Translations under genes and position numbers: made by a program
Shown here: positions 29,662-38,042 of the stretch, piece after piece
Layout of the letters: each line of letters begins with the position of its first letter
Numbering within the stretch: position 1 is the stretch's first letter
Notes under the pieces: generated by a model
What the model was told of the DNA's origin: nothing
Databases searched by the model: none
Seen by the model: the letters and a program-made list of their open reading frames with translations, nothing else
NCBI GenBank assembly: GCA_963801185.1
Contig: CAWDDW010000003.1
Location: 1-64,000 of the forward strand
Reading direction: 5' to 3'
Origin: Palsa-601 sp963801185
GTDB taxonomy: Bacteria > Actinomycetota > Acidimicrobiia > Acidimicrobiales > Bog-793
DNA length: 64,000 nucleotides

Positions 29662-31008
29662 TCAGCCCCCGGCTGCTGAGAGAGCTGCACGCCGGGCGAA
29701 CAGCTCCTCGGCGGCGGCTTGCGCGCGCGCCCTGACCGACTCGACCTCGAAGGTCGTGGGCTCGCCGGCCGCGACCAAGCGCTGCCCGTCGACCCATACG
29801 TCCCGCACGTCGCGCCCGTTCGCCGAGAAGACGAGGTGGGCGGCCACGTTCAAGTCGCTGCCGTGGAGCACCGGGGTGGTGGACAGGCGGCCGAGACCAA
29901 CCGTCACGACGTCCGCCCGCTTGCCCGCTTCGAGCGTGCCGGTCACGGCGTCCAAACCGAGAGCACGCGCGCCGTCGATCGTGGCCATGGCCAAGATGTC
30001 CCAGGGGTCGCCAGTGGTCGGGTCAAGAGTGGAGACCTTCTGCAACAACGACGCGAACTTCATCTCCTCGAGGAGGTCGAGATTGTTGTTCTCCTTCTCG
30101 CCGTCGCTCCCGAGCCCCACGGTCACGCCGGCGGCGCGCAGCGCTCCGACGCGCGCCGGGCCAGATGACAGCTTCATGTTCGAGCAGGGGCAGTGAGCCA
30201 CAGCAGTACCGGTCCGGGCAAGCAGCTCGATCTCACGATCGTCGAGCCATACACAGTGCGCGATGACGGTGCGCCCCGAGAGCACGCCACGCCGGAACAT
30301 CTCCTCGATGGGGCGGCAGCCGAAGCGGGCGAGCGACTCCTGCACCTCCCAGATCGACTCCGAGGAGTGCGTGTGGATCCCGGTGTCGAACTCGTCGGCG
30401 AGCTCGACAGCTGATCGAAACGCCGCCGGCGTGCAATAGAACAGGTGCTCGAGACCGACCCACGCGCGCACCCGACCCTCGGCCGCCGTGCGGTGGGTGC
30501 TGAGGAGCCGGCGGTTGGTCTCGATCGACTCGAAGTAGTAGAAGCCTTCGGCGTCCGCGACGTAGGGCACGAGCGTGGCCCGTATGCCGACTTGCTCCGC
30601 CACCCGGGCCGAACCCTCCATGTACCGCCACATGTCCATCACCGACGTCGTCCCGGCGAGCACGCTCTCTGCGTAACAGAGCAGCGCGGCGGCTTCGGCG
30701 ATCTCGGGTGTGAGCGCTCGGTGGGCCGGGTCCACGTAGGTCTTCAACCAGTCCCACAGCGACATGGACTCAGCCGTGCCGCGCAACAAGCCCGAGTGCA
30801 GGTGGCAGTTGTGCAGTCCCGGGATCACGGCGCAGCCGCTCGCATCCACGACCTCGGCGCCGGTCGCCAGCGGGTGCGCATCCACCATCGCGACCGGACC
30901 GACGGCAACGATCTCCGCGTCACGCACGAGAACCGAACCCGGGTCGAACACCGTGCCGGGCGCCGTCATCGGAAGGACGATGCCGTTGCGGATGAGGATC
31001 ACGGCCAT
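29662..31008 (-). CDS. TRZ/ATZ-type amidohydrolase (deaminase)
   Basis: A 448-aa metal-dependent hydrolase of the TRZ/ATZ/SAH-deaminase group. The metal HxH is in GLHNCHLHSG, other ligands in GIHTHSSES and VIAHCVWLDD, and the catalytic Asp in LGSDGEKENNNLDLLEEM. The C-terminal ADVVTVGLGRLSTTP is the returning beta-sandwich domain. Likely reactions are deamination or dechlorination of an aminated ring, such as methylthioadenosine/SAH, guanine-like bases or triazines. The exact substrate cannot be assigned. ATG 31008 is chosen; a TTG precedes it. It is divergent from the aminotransferase. Confidence 0.88.
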   Translation of the reverse strand: MAVILIRNGIVLPMTAPGTVFDPGSVLVRDAEIVAVGPVAMVDAHPLATGAEVVDASGCAVIPGLHNCHLHSGLLRGTAESMSLWDWLKTYVDPAHRALTPEIAEAAALLCYAESVLAGTTSVMDMWRYMEGSARVAEQVGIRATLVPYVADAEGFYYFESIETNRRLLSTHRTAAEGRVRAWVGLEHLFYCTPAAFRSAVELADEFDTGIHTHSSESIWEVQESLARFGCRPIEEMFRRGVLSGRTVIAHCVWLDDREIELLARTGTAVAHCPCSNMKLSSGPARVGALRAAGVTVGLGSDGEKENNNLDLLEEMKFASLLQKVSTLDPTTGDPWDILAMATIDGARALGLDAVTGTLEAGKRADVVTVGLGRLSTTPVLHGSDLNVAAHLVFSANGRDVRDVWVDGQRLVAAGEPTTFEVESVRARAQAAAEELFARRAALSAAGG

Positions 31009-31143
31009 CAACGCACGCTACCCACTGCTCCCGGTCGGGTTCGCCACTTCGAGCTTGCCGCCGATTGCCGCAATCACTCCCGGCGGGCCGGGATGGGTCG
31101 CGGGCGGTTCCGGCGCGGTTCTGGACTGTGCCATCGTTGACGC

Positions 31144-32530
31144 ATGAACACGGACTCGCAGGTACGGGAATCGGCTCTCAGGCTGCCTGACGACGAGGCG
31201 ACGGTCCGACGGGACGACCGGGCACACGTCTTCCACTCCTGGTCGGCACAGGCCCTCATCGACCCGCTCCCGATCGCGCGGGCAGCGGGCTCGTACTTCG
31301 AGGACTACGAGGGCAATCGATATCTCGACTTCTCCTCTCAGCTCGTGAACGTCAACATCGGCTACCAGCACCCGAGGCTCGTCGCGGCGATCATCGAGCA
31401 GGCCCAGCGCCTCTGCACCATCCAGCCGGCCTTCGCGAACGACGCCAGGAGCGAGGCCGCCCGTCTCATCGCAGAGCTCGCGCCCGGCGACCTCGATCGG
31501 GTGTTCTTCACGAACGGCGGGGCCGAGGCGAACGAGTACGCCATCCGCATGGCGCGCCTGCACACGGGCAGGTTCAAGGTGCTGGCGGCCTATCGCAGCT
31601 ACCACGGCGCCACCCTCGGCGCCGTCACGCTCACGGGGGATCCACGACGCTGGGCGTCCGAGCCGGGGATGCCCGGGGTCGTCCGGCACTGGGGACCGTA
31701 CACATACCGCTCGGCGTTCCACGCGGCGGACGACACCGAGGAGTGCGCCCGGGCACTCGAGCACTTACGGGACGTCATCACCTTTGAAGGGGCGCACACC
31801 GTGGCAGCGATCATCCTCGAAACGGTCGTCGGCACGAACGGGATCCTCGTGCCACCCGATGGCTACCTCGAAGGCGTCCGCTCCCTCTGTGACGAGTTCG
31901 GAATCGTGATGATCGCCGACGAGGTCATGGCCGGCTTCGGCCGTTGCGGCGAGTGGTTCGCCGTCGACAAATTCGCCGTCGTTCCTGACCTGATCACGTT
32001 TGCCAAGGGCGTGAACTCGGGCTATGTGCCCCTCGGTGGGGTGATCATCTCCCCCGCCGTCGCCGGCACCTTCGACGAACGTCCCTTCCCCGGTGGCCTT
32101 ACCTACTCCGGCCACCCGCTGGCGTGTGCCTCCGCGGTCGCATCCATCAACATCTTCATGGAGGAGGGGATCATCGAGCACGCCCGGCGGATCGGTGCGG
32201 AGGTGATCGGCCCGGGGCTGGCGGAGCTCGCCTCGCGCCATCCCTCGATCGGTGAGGTCCGGGGCCTTGGCGTCTTCTGGGCACTTCGAGCTCGTGCGCG
32301 ACCGAGCGTCTCGCGAGCCCCTCGTCCCCTACAACCCAGCCGGCAGCGCCGCCGCTCCGATGTTGGAGCTGGCAGCGGCTTGCAAGTCGCGAGGTCTCTG
32401 GCCTTTCACGCACTTCAACCGCTTGCACGTCGTGCCGGCCTGCACGATCTCCGACGACGAGGCTCGAGAAGGCATCGCCATATTGGACGAGGCGCTAGCC
32501 GTGGCCGACGGGTACGTGGACTCTCACTGA
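31144..32530 (+). CDS. Class III (omega) aminotransferase, frameshifted
   Basis: PLP-dependent transaminase of about 461 codons. Visible: substrate-entry region YFEDYEGNRYLDFSSQLVN, phosphate-binding FFTNGGAEANEYAIRMAR, the PLP-stacking YRSYHGATLG, cofactor Asp in GIVMIADEVMAGFGR and the Schiff-base Lys in ITFAKGVNSGYVPLGG. Near 32288 an extra base changes the frame: RGLGVFWAL continues as ELVRDRASREPLVPYNPAG to the stop at 32530. Similar enzymes act on taurine, beta-alanine or other omega-amino compounds, with pyruvate as acceptor. The stop overlaps the convergent DoxX gene. Confidence 0.88.
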
Positions 32531-33072
32531 CGAGGAGGAGAGGGGCGCTCCCGTACCTCGCCCGAGGTCGGTTGACCCCCGGCCGCAAGTGTGCGGAGAC
32601 GGTAGGCGTTCGTGGCCATCCCTATCACAAGGGCAGCGGCCAAGGCCGCGTCTCCCCAGCGCACGCCCGACAGCGCCAGGCCCGCAGCGTGGTCGAGGCT
32701 GTAGGTGCCCGGCCCGGTGAAGCCGAGCCCGGCGGCCGAGCCGCCGATCACGAACGTGTACTCCCACCCGCGGTTCTGCAGCCAGAAGCCGTTCTTCAAA
32801 TGGGCCGACAGCGCCGCGTTCAACATCGTTCCCGCCACCATCGCCGCCGCCAACGGCACAAGCAGGCCCGCTGCCAACAGGACGCCGCCTCCCGTCTCGG
32901 TCGCCCCGGCGACGCCGGCGAAGAACTTGCCGGGTCGATAGCCCATCGTCTCGAAGGCCTTGCCCGTGACCTCGATACCGCTTCCACCGAACCAGCCGAA
33001 CAGCTTCTGAGCTCCATGACCGGCAAGCGTCATGCCCACCACCACTCGCACGATGAGAAGGCCGGTTGCCAT
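32524..33072 (-). CDS. DoxX family membrane protein
   Basis: A 182-aa protein with four membrane helices: LLIVRVVVGMTLAGHGAQKL (family start motif), GGGVLLAAGLLVPLAAAMVA, the third around FVIGGSAAGLGFTG, and the fourth DAALAAALVIGMA. The motif LFGWFGGSGIE is typical of the DoxX subunit-like family. Members associate with oxidative stress and thiol redox complexes, but no specific role can be assigned. The 3' end overlaps the convergent aminotransferase by seven bases. Confidence 0.88.
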   Translation of the reverse strand: MATGLLIVRVVVGMTLAGHGAQKLFGWFGGSGIEVTGKAFETMGYRPGKFFAGVAGATETGGGVLLAAGLLVPLAAAMVAGTMLNAALSAHLKNGFWLQNRGWEYTFVIGGSAAGLGFTGPGTYSLDHAAGLALSGVRWGDAALAAALVIGMATNAYRLRTLAAGGQPTSGEVRERPSPPRQ

Positions 33073-33180
33073 GGGAAGAGATCATCGTAGAAGGAGGAAA
33101 ACCCCTTGACAGCAGCTCCCGCCCGACAGAGGATGGCTCGGTCCAGCGGGGGATAGGGCAAGTTGACTCGGGAGCGAGCA

Positions 33181-33924
33181 ATGGCATACCACCTTGGTAA
33201 GCGTCCCCCCGTCTTCGACGCGAGGACCCTGCGTTTCGGCGACTACGTCACGCCCGGCTTGCCAGCGCCTCCGGCGGCCGCGCACTACGGCGTTAAGGTC
33301 CCGACCTGGCCGATGTACTTCAACGACCAGTACGGCGACTGCACGTGCGCGGCCGCAGGGCACATGATCCAGAACTGGACGGCGCACGCAACCGGTGAGG
33401 TCACGCCACCGCCGGACACGGTGCTCACGTTCTACGAGCACTTCGTCGGGGACCCACCGCCCCCAGATGCCGGCTGCGACATGCTGTCCGTCCTCAACTA
33501 CTGGCGATCAGCAGGGCTCGACGGCCACAAAGTGCATGCCTTCGCCAGCCTCGAGCCGAAGAATCACGTCCAAGCCATGGATGCCCTCTACCTCACCGGG
33601 AGCATCTATATCGGCGTGGCGCTGCCGCAGTTCGCCGTACAAGGCGACATGCTGACGGTGCCGTGGGTCGTCCCGCCGACCGGCCCGGTCGGCGATGCCG
33701 CCCCGAACCCCAGCAACGGGCACTGCATCCCGGCGGTGGGCTACGACGCCCGGAGCCTCTGGGTCGTGACCTGGGGTGAGATCAAGTCGATGAGCTGGCA
33801 GTTCTACGACGCGTACACAGACGAGGCGTACGCGGTGCTGAGTGAGGACTTCATCGGACCGGACGGCGAGACCCCTGCGGGCTTCAACCTTGCGGCGCTC
33901 GAGGCGGACCTCCAGCAGCTCTGA
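33181..33924 (+). CDS. Papain-like cysteine-peptidase-fold protein
   Basis: A 247-aa protein with no signal peptide. The pattern DQYGDCTCAAAGH followed by NGHCIPAVGYDARSLWVVTWG resembles the Gln..Cys, His and Asn/Trp-Gly regions of C1-type (papain-fold) peptidases; the final Asn is replaced (VVTWGE versus NSWG). Activity is therefore uncertain. Similar proteins of unknown role occur in soil bacteria and phages. ATG 33181 has GGGAGCG seven bases upstream. An in-frame TTG at 33163 is less likely. It stands alone between the DoxX and small membrane protein genes. Confidence 0.65.
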   Translation: MAYHLGKRPPVFDARTLRFGDYVTPGLPAPPAAAHYGVKVPTWPMYFNDQYGDCTCAAAGHMIQNWTAHATGEVTPPPDTVLTFYEHFVGDPPPPDAGCDMLSVLNYWRSAGLDGHKVHAFASLEPKNHVQAMDALYLTGSIYIGVALPQFAVQGDMLTVPWVVPPTGPVGDAAPNPSNGHCIPAVGYDARSLWVVTWGEIKSMSWQFYDAYTDEAYAVLSEDFIGPDGETPAGFNLAALEADLQQL

Positions 33925-33946
33925 TCTGCACCCTCACGAGCGAGGT

Positions 33947-34213
33947 CTAGTGCACTTCCTCGTGCACCACTGTCGAGCGGCCCTGCGCGTCGGTGGCTTC
34001 GCGGTCGTAAGTGTGCTGACGCCTACCACCGCTTTGATGGGAGGAGGAAGCAAACACGATCGTGGACGCAACGAAACCGACTGCTCCGACGATCATGAGG
34101 ATGAGACCCACTGTCGAGAGCCGGAATCCATGACCTGGGACGGTGATCGCCCAGTACATCACCGCGCCAGCCGCGATTGCGATCGTGCTGAAGACCATTC
34201 CTGAGCGACCCAT
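33947..34213 (-). CDS. DUF6458-like small membrane protein
   Basis: An 88-aa protein with two membrane helices (MVFSTIAIAAGAVMYWAI and VGLILMIVGAVGFVASTIVF) and a hydrophilic C-terminal tail RREATD-like, rich in Arg, His and Glu. This is the pattern of the actinobacterial DUF6458 proteins. Function unknown. It is divergent from the winged-helix regulator at 34351 across a 137-base AT-rich gap. Confidence 0.75.
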   Translation of the reverse strand: MGRSGMVFSTIAIAAGAVMYWAITVPGHGFRLSTVGLILMIVGAVGFVASTIVFASSSHQSGGRRQHTYDREATDAQGRSTVVHEEVH

Positions 34214-34350
34214 TATCTCCTACCTCCATTCGATGCCCTCGAGATCGACCAGGTGTGGTCAGCGATAGCGGGACTTCGATATCTGAGATCGTACTCTAGT
34301 TTTTTATCACTAGCAACCTATTTCCAGAATACTTTGGCTATACTGAGGTC
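34214..34350. promoter_or_regulatory. AT-rich divergent promoter region
   Basis: Much lower GC than the surroundings, with CTAG-flanked TTTTTTATCA (about 34297-34314) and a -10-like TATACT just upstream of the regulator gene. It separates the DUF6458-like gene from the winged-helix regulator. Binding by that regulator is plausible but untested. Confidence 0.35.
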
Positions 34351-34641
34351 ATGGCCATGAAGTGGAGCTTCCTCACCAACCACGCACGGGCCCTCGCATG
34401 TATCGCCAGCGATCCCGGGGTGCGCCTTCGCGACATCGCGGCCACGCTCGACATCACAGAGCGCAGCGCCTTCGGCATCGTCAACGATCTCGCTGCAGCC
34501 GGCTACGTGGTGAAGGAGAAGGATGGCCGTCGCAATCGTTACCGGGTGCAGGGGCACGTTGTCTTGCGGGAGGCGGTCGGTCGAGAGCAGACCGTCGGAG
34601 AGTTGCTGACCCTGCTCGTCGACTCGGGCCCCGCATCATGA
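34351..34641 (+). CDS. Small winged-helix transcriptional regulator
   Basis: A 96-aa ArsR/MarR-like winged-helix protein: SDPGVRLRDIAATLDITERS is the helix-turn-helix, followed by the wing KEKDGRRNRYRV. No Cys metal site is visible, so metal sensing of the ArsR type is not supported. An in-frame ATG at 34357 has better spacing from GAGG and may be the true start. It lies 40 bases before the PRC-barrel gene and may control that operon. Confidence 0.85.
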   Translation: MAMKWSFLTNHARALACIASDPGVRLRDIAATLDITERSAFGIVNDLAAAGYVVKEKDGRRNRYRVQGHVVLREAVGREQTVGELLTLLVDSGPAS

Positions 34642-34680
34642 ACATCGCGCCATGAAGACGAAGAAGACAAGGAGGCTGAC

Positions 34681-35181
34681 ATGACCGACGCTATCGAACC
34701 GACCGAGGAAAGCGGGGAGGCTGCGAAGCCCGAGGACGCCGGAGCAACCTGGGAGGCTGCGAAGCCCGAGGACGCCGGAGCAACCGCAGCAACCGGAGAA
34801 GCCGCGATGACCGAAGATCAGAGCCACGCGACGTGGAATGCCGCCGAGTGGCACGGCAAGACGCTCATCGACTGCAACGGCGAGAAGATCGGCAAGCTGC
34901 AAGACGTCTATGTGGACGTCGAGACGGACGAGCCGCAGTTCGGCACTGTCAAGGAGGGGTTCATCGACCGCCACTTGACCTTCGTGCCGTTGAAGGGAAT
35001 CCAGGTCGGCCCAGATGACTTGCAGGTCGCGGCAACGAGGGAGCAGGTCCGATCAGCGCCCGACATCGAGATGCATGGCCAGGAGCTGTCGCAGGACGAC
35101 GAGTCAGCGCTCTATCACCACTTCCAGCAGAACTACACGCCTCCCAACACCCCGAGCGGACGCCGCCTCGCCCGCCGTTGA
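34681..35181 (+). CDS. PRC-barrel domain protein with N-terminal repeats
   Basis: A 166-aa protein. The acidic N-terminal 50 residues contain a 12-residue repeat (EAAKPEDAGATW), then a PRC-barrel domain (GKTLIDCNGEKIGKLQDVYV; FGTVKEGFIDRHLTFVPLKG), and a C-terminal part with ELSQDDESALYHHF. PRC-barrels occur in stress and surface-associated actinobacterial proteins and in RimM-like adaptors. Role unknown. The next gene begins ten bases after its stop, so it is the first gene of an operon with the LDI-like enzyme and a lipase. Confidence 0.88.
   Translation: MTDAIEPTEESGEAAKPEDAGATWEAAKPEDAGATAATGEAAMTEDQSHATWNAAEWHGKTLIDCNGEKIGKLQDVYVDVETDEPQFGTVKEGFIDRHLTFVPLKGIQVGPDDLQVAATREQVRSAPDIEMHGQELSQDDESALYHHFQQNYTPPNTPSGRRLARR
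34715..34785 (+). repeat. 36-bp tandem repeat, two copies, in the PRC-barrel gene
   Basis: A 35-base unit at 34715-34749 recurs exactly at 34751-34785, giving a 36-base period and a 12-residue protein repeat (EAAKPEDAGATW). A partial third copy (GEAAMTED) follows. It is in frame, so copy-number change would alter only the length of the acidic linker. Confidence 0.85.
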
Positions 35182-35190
35182 GGACGACCG

Positions 35191-36687
35191 ATGGCTGAGG
35201 ACCTGCGTCCGCTGTCGGATCGCAATCTGGGATGGCTGCGCTACATCCACCGGAAGGCCACGACAACCGACAGCTGGGAGCGCGACGGGCGTCCTCACGA
35301 CCACTGGGACAACCGCAGCGATCCACCAATGACGTCCTGGCGCCGCTTCGATCTCCTCGACTCCTGCTACGCCGTGGCGCTGATGGCGGACCGCACTCCC
35401 GCATGGCGCGAGGTGTACGACCACATCTTGGACGAGCTCATCTGGCGGCACACCGGTTGGTGGGCAGCCGAGGACTGGCTGACCCAGATCGGGCACGACC
35501 CGGAGCGCAGCCACTATCCCCCCGAGTACCACGCGCTGATCCCAAGCGAGTGCTGGGGCAAGTACGACGTGCCCGGATGGACTGCCAACGGCGCCGAGCC
35601 GTGGGGGCTGCAGATGGACCCGATCGGCGCTGATGGCAACTTGTTCTTCAAGGGCTTCTTTCTGGTGATGCTCGGGCTCTACTACCGCACCTGCGGGGAC
35701 CCCAGGTGGAACGAGCCATTCGAGATCGTCCGCGACGGTGAGAACACCTTTACCTGGTGGCACAGCCGGATCGCTGAGCACTTGGCGGAGCAGTGGCGCG
35801 CCCATCCGGAGGGATGCCATTGCGAGAACACCAAGATCTGGCCGTACTGCCTTGCCGGCGCCGGACTCGGCCTCCAGCTCCACGACCTCTGCTACGGGAC
35901 CGATCACCATGAGGTGTTCAGGGACTGGTGGGACGGCGCTGGCCTGTCGTATCTGAACCTCGGGGGCACCGAACTGCCGTCGGAAGTCACCTTGTACTTC
36001 GACCCGGAGATCGACCACCGCCACCTCGTACCTGCCGGCTTCGGCGGTATCCCCGCCATCTACCTCGCCCCTCAGGTGCCAGCAGATGCTCGGCGGCTGT
36101 GGGATGCCGCGCGGGCGCAGACGGGCATGTTGGAAGTGCACCCGCCCATATCACCGGTCGGACCCCGCTTCACCGCGACCTCGTTGTTCCTCGCTCGGGA
36201 GTGGGGAGTGACCGACCTGGCCGAGGCTCTGCAGGACACGGTGGACGCGAACTTCGAGCCCACTTGGGACCGTCGCCGGGGGGAGTTCACCTGGGGCTTC
36301 GGCCTCGAGGAGGAGCACCCGCGCGGTCAGTACAACGCACTGATGGCAGCCGCCGAGGCGGTGACCGAAGGGGCCTGGTGGAGCTTGGCGAACACGAGCA
36401 CCGCCGACCGTTTCGCCGAGCCGACCGTCACGGGAGTCGACTTCCCCACGGTCGCGCTCCGTCAGGCCATCTGGGATCCGCGCGATGAGTCGCTCGTGAT
36501 CGAGCCGGTAGGGATCGACGCCGCGACGAGTCCGGCCACGACTTCGTTCCAGATCACCAACCTTCCCGGCCCGGAGCGCTTCGTCGCAAGCGGGAGGAGT
36601 GGCACGACATCGGTGTCGTCGTTCTACAACGTCGTTCAGGTGACGACGACGGTTGGGACAGGCGCGCTGACGATCAGACCGCGATGA
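35191..36687 (+). CDS. Linalool dehydratase/isomerase-like protein
   Basis: A 498-aa intact protein with the alpha,alpha-barrel pattern of the linalool dehydratase-isomerase (LDI) superfamily. The key block is PEGCHCENTKIWPYCLAGAG: C211 and C220 are nine residues apart, as are the two catalytic Cys of characterised LDI. A conserved Asp-containing region (HDHWDNRSDPP) lies near residue 40. LDI interconverts linalool, geraniol and myrcene. Here the N-terminal export signal of that enzyme is absent, so a cytoplasmic enzyme acting on another alkenol or terpenoid is likely. Operon: ten bases after the PRC gene, and overlapping the lipase start (ATGA). Confidence 0.75.
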   Translation: MAEDLRPLSDRNLGWLRYIHRKATTTDSWERDGRPHDHWDNRSDPPMTSWRRFDLLDSCYAVALMADRTPAWREVYDHILDELIWRHTGWWAAEDWLTQIGHDPERSHYPPEYHALIPSECWGKYDVPGWTANGAEPWGLQMDPIGADGNLFFKGFFLVMLGLYYRTCGDPRWNEPFEIVRDGENTFTWWHSRIAEHLAEQWRAHPEGCHCENTKIWPYCLAGAGLGLQLHDLCYGTDHHEVFRDWWDGAGLSYLNLGGTELPSEVTLYFDPEIDHRHLVPAGFGGIPAIYLAPQVPADARRLWDAARAQTGMLEVHPPISPVGPRFTATSLFLAREWGVTDLAEALQDTVDANFEPTWDRRRGEFTWGFGLEEEHPRGQYNALMAAAEAVTEGAWWSLANTSTADRFAEPTVTGVDFPTVALRQAIWDPRDESLVIEPVGIDAATSPATTSFQITNLPGPERFVASGRSGTTSVSSFYNVVQVTTTVGTGALTIRPR

Positions 36688-37997
36688 AACACGACATCCG
36701 ACGGTGGGGCGCACTTGCGCCAGTCGTGCTGGCAACGGCACTGGCTCTGTCGTCGTGTTCCACCGGACGAAGCGGCACGGCGCCGTCGGCTCCGTCGGCA
36801 GCCAGAACCACGGTGGCGACAGTGGCGGACAACGTCAACGCGAGAGGGATACAGGCGTTTTACAGGCCGCCGCGCCCGCTGCCGGAAGCTCGTCCGGGAA
36901 CCTTGATCCGGACCGAGATAGTCACAGGTGTCCCTGGAGTCCCGCCGGGCGCCACCGTCTGGCGACTCCTGTACCACTCGACCACGATCTATGGCGACGA
37001 CATCGCCGAGTCGGGATACGTCATCACACCTCCCGGGCTCGCGCCGCCCGGTGGGTGGCCGATGATCGCGTGGGCGCACGGGACCACCGGATTCGGGCGC
37101 CTTTGCGCGCCCTCGCTGTTCTCGAATCAAGCCGGAGTCGGCGTGTACCTGATCCCGGGGCTGACTCAGTACCTGCATGCGGGTTACGCCATCGCCGCGA
37201 CCGACTATCAAGGGCTCGGCGCGCCGGGCATTCACGGTTACCTTCTCGGAGCGAGCGAGGGCCGTGCAGTGCTCGATGCCGCCCGGGCGGCACGGAAGCT
37301 TCCCGGGCATCACGTCAGCAGGACCGTCATCATCTACGGCCACTCCCAAGGCGGTCACGCAGCGCTGTTCGCGGGACAGATGGCCCCCGGTTACAGCCCG
37401 GATCTTCACGTGATAGGCGTCGTGGCGGCCGCGCCGGCGACCGGTCTGAGCACCATCATGACAGTGGCAATGTCGCCTTCGGGCCAGAGCATCCTCGACT
37501 ACTCGCTGCCGGCCGCGTGGTCGTGGACCCAGGTCTACCGGGACCTCCCGGTGAGCGACGTGTTCACTGCCGCCGGAGCCCGGGAGGCTGGCCCCATCGT
37601 CACGACAGGCTGCCAGAACGCCGAAGTTGCGGCGATCAACTCGAGACATCTCACCGTCGCCTCGCTCTTCAGAGCGGGTGCCGCCTCGGATCCGGTCTTC
37701 ACGGACCACGCGGAGCTCAACGATCCGGGCCTCGTCAAGACGGATGCGCCGATGCTCGTCGTGCAGGGCACCGCCGACACGACGGTGCCGCCGGAACTGA
37801 CGGACGACTACGTCGAGCACTCGGCGTGCCCGATCGGTGACACGATCGACTACCTGCACGTCACCGGCGCGACCCACGGCACAGTGGTGTTCGCCTCGGT
37901 CTCAGCGATCTTGAGTTGGATGGCTGCTCGCCGGCGCGGATCGTCCGCACCGACGACTTGTGGCCGACCGGGCGACTTCGCCGTCCTGTCCGGCTAG
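36684..37997 (+). CDS. Secreted lipase-like lipoprotein (LIP family)
   Basis: A 437-aa alpha/beta hydrolase. It has a lipoprotein signal with lipobox LSSC (Cys 25), then a Ser/Ala-rich linker. The oxyanion region is MIAWAHGTTGFGRLCAP, the nucleophile is in IIYGHSQGGHAALF, the acid in LVVQGTADTTVP and the His in TGATHGTVV. This matches the secretory lipase (LIP) family, whose actinobacterial members hydrolyse acyl esters at the cell surface. ATG overlaps the LDI-like stop, so expression is coupled to it. Substrate is inferred only from the family. Confidence 0.87.
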   Translation: MKHDIRRWGALAPVVLATALALSSCSTGRSGTAPSAPSAARTTVATVADNVNARGIQAFYRPPRPLPEARPGTLIRTEIVTGVPGVPPGATVWRLLYHSTTIYGDDIAESGYVITPPGLAPPGGWPMIAWAHGTTGFGRLCAPSLFSNQAGVGVYLIPGLTQYLHAGYAIAATDYQGLGAPGIHGYLLGASEGRAVLDAARAARKLPGHHVSRTVIIYGHSQGGHAALFAGQMAPGYSPDLHVIGVVAAAPATGLSTIMTVAMSPSGQSILDYSLPAAWSWTQVYRDLPVSDVFTAAGAREAGPIVTTGCQNAEVAAINSRHLTVASLFRAGAASDPVFTDHAELNDPGLVKTDAPMLVVQGTADTTVPPELTDDYVEHSACPIGDTIDYLHVTGATHGTVVFASVSAILSWMAARRRGSSAPTTCGRPGDFAVLSG

Positions 37998-38042
37998 TGG
38001 CGCCTCGGCGGCCGCCGGGCGCCCGCGACGAGCCACGGCACT

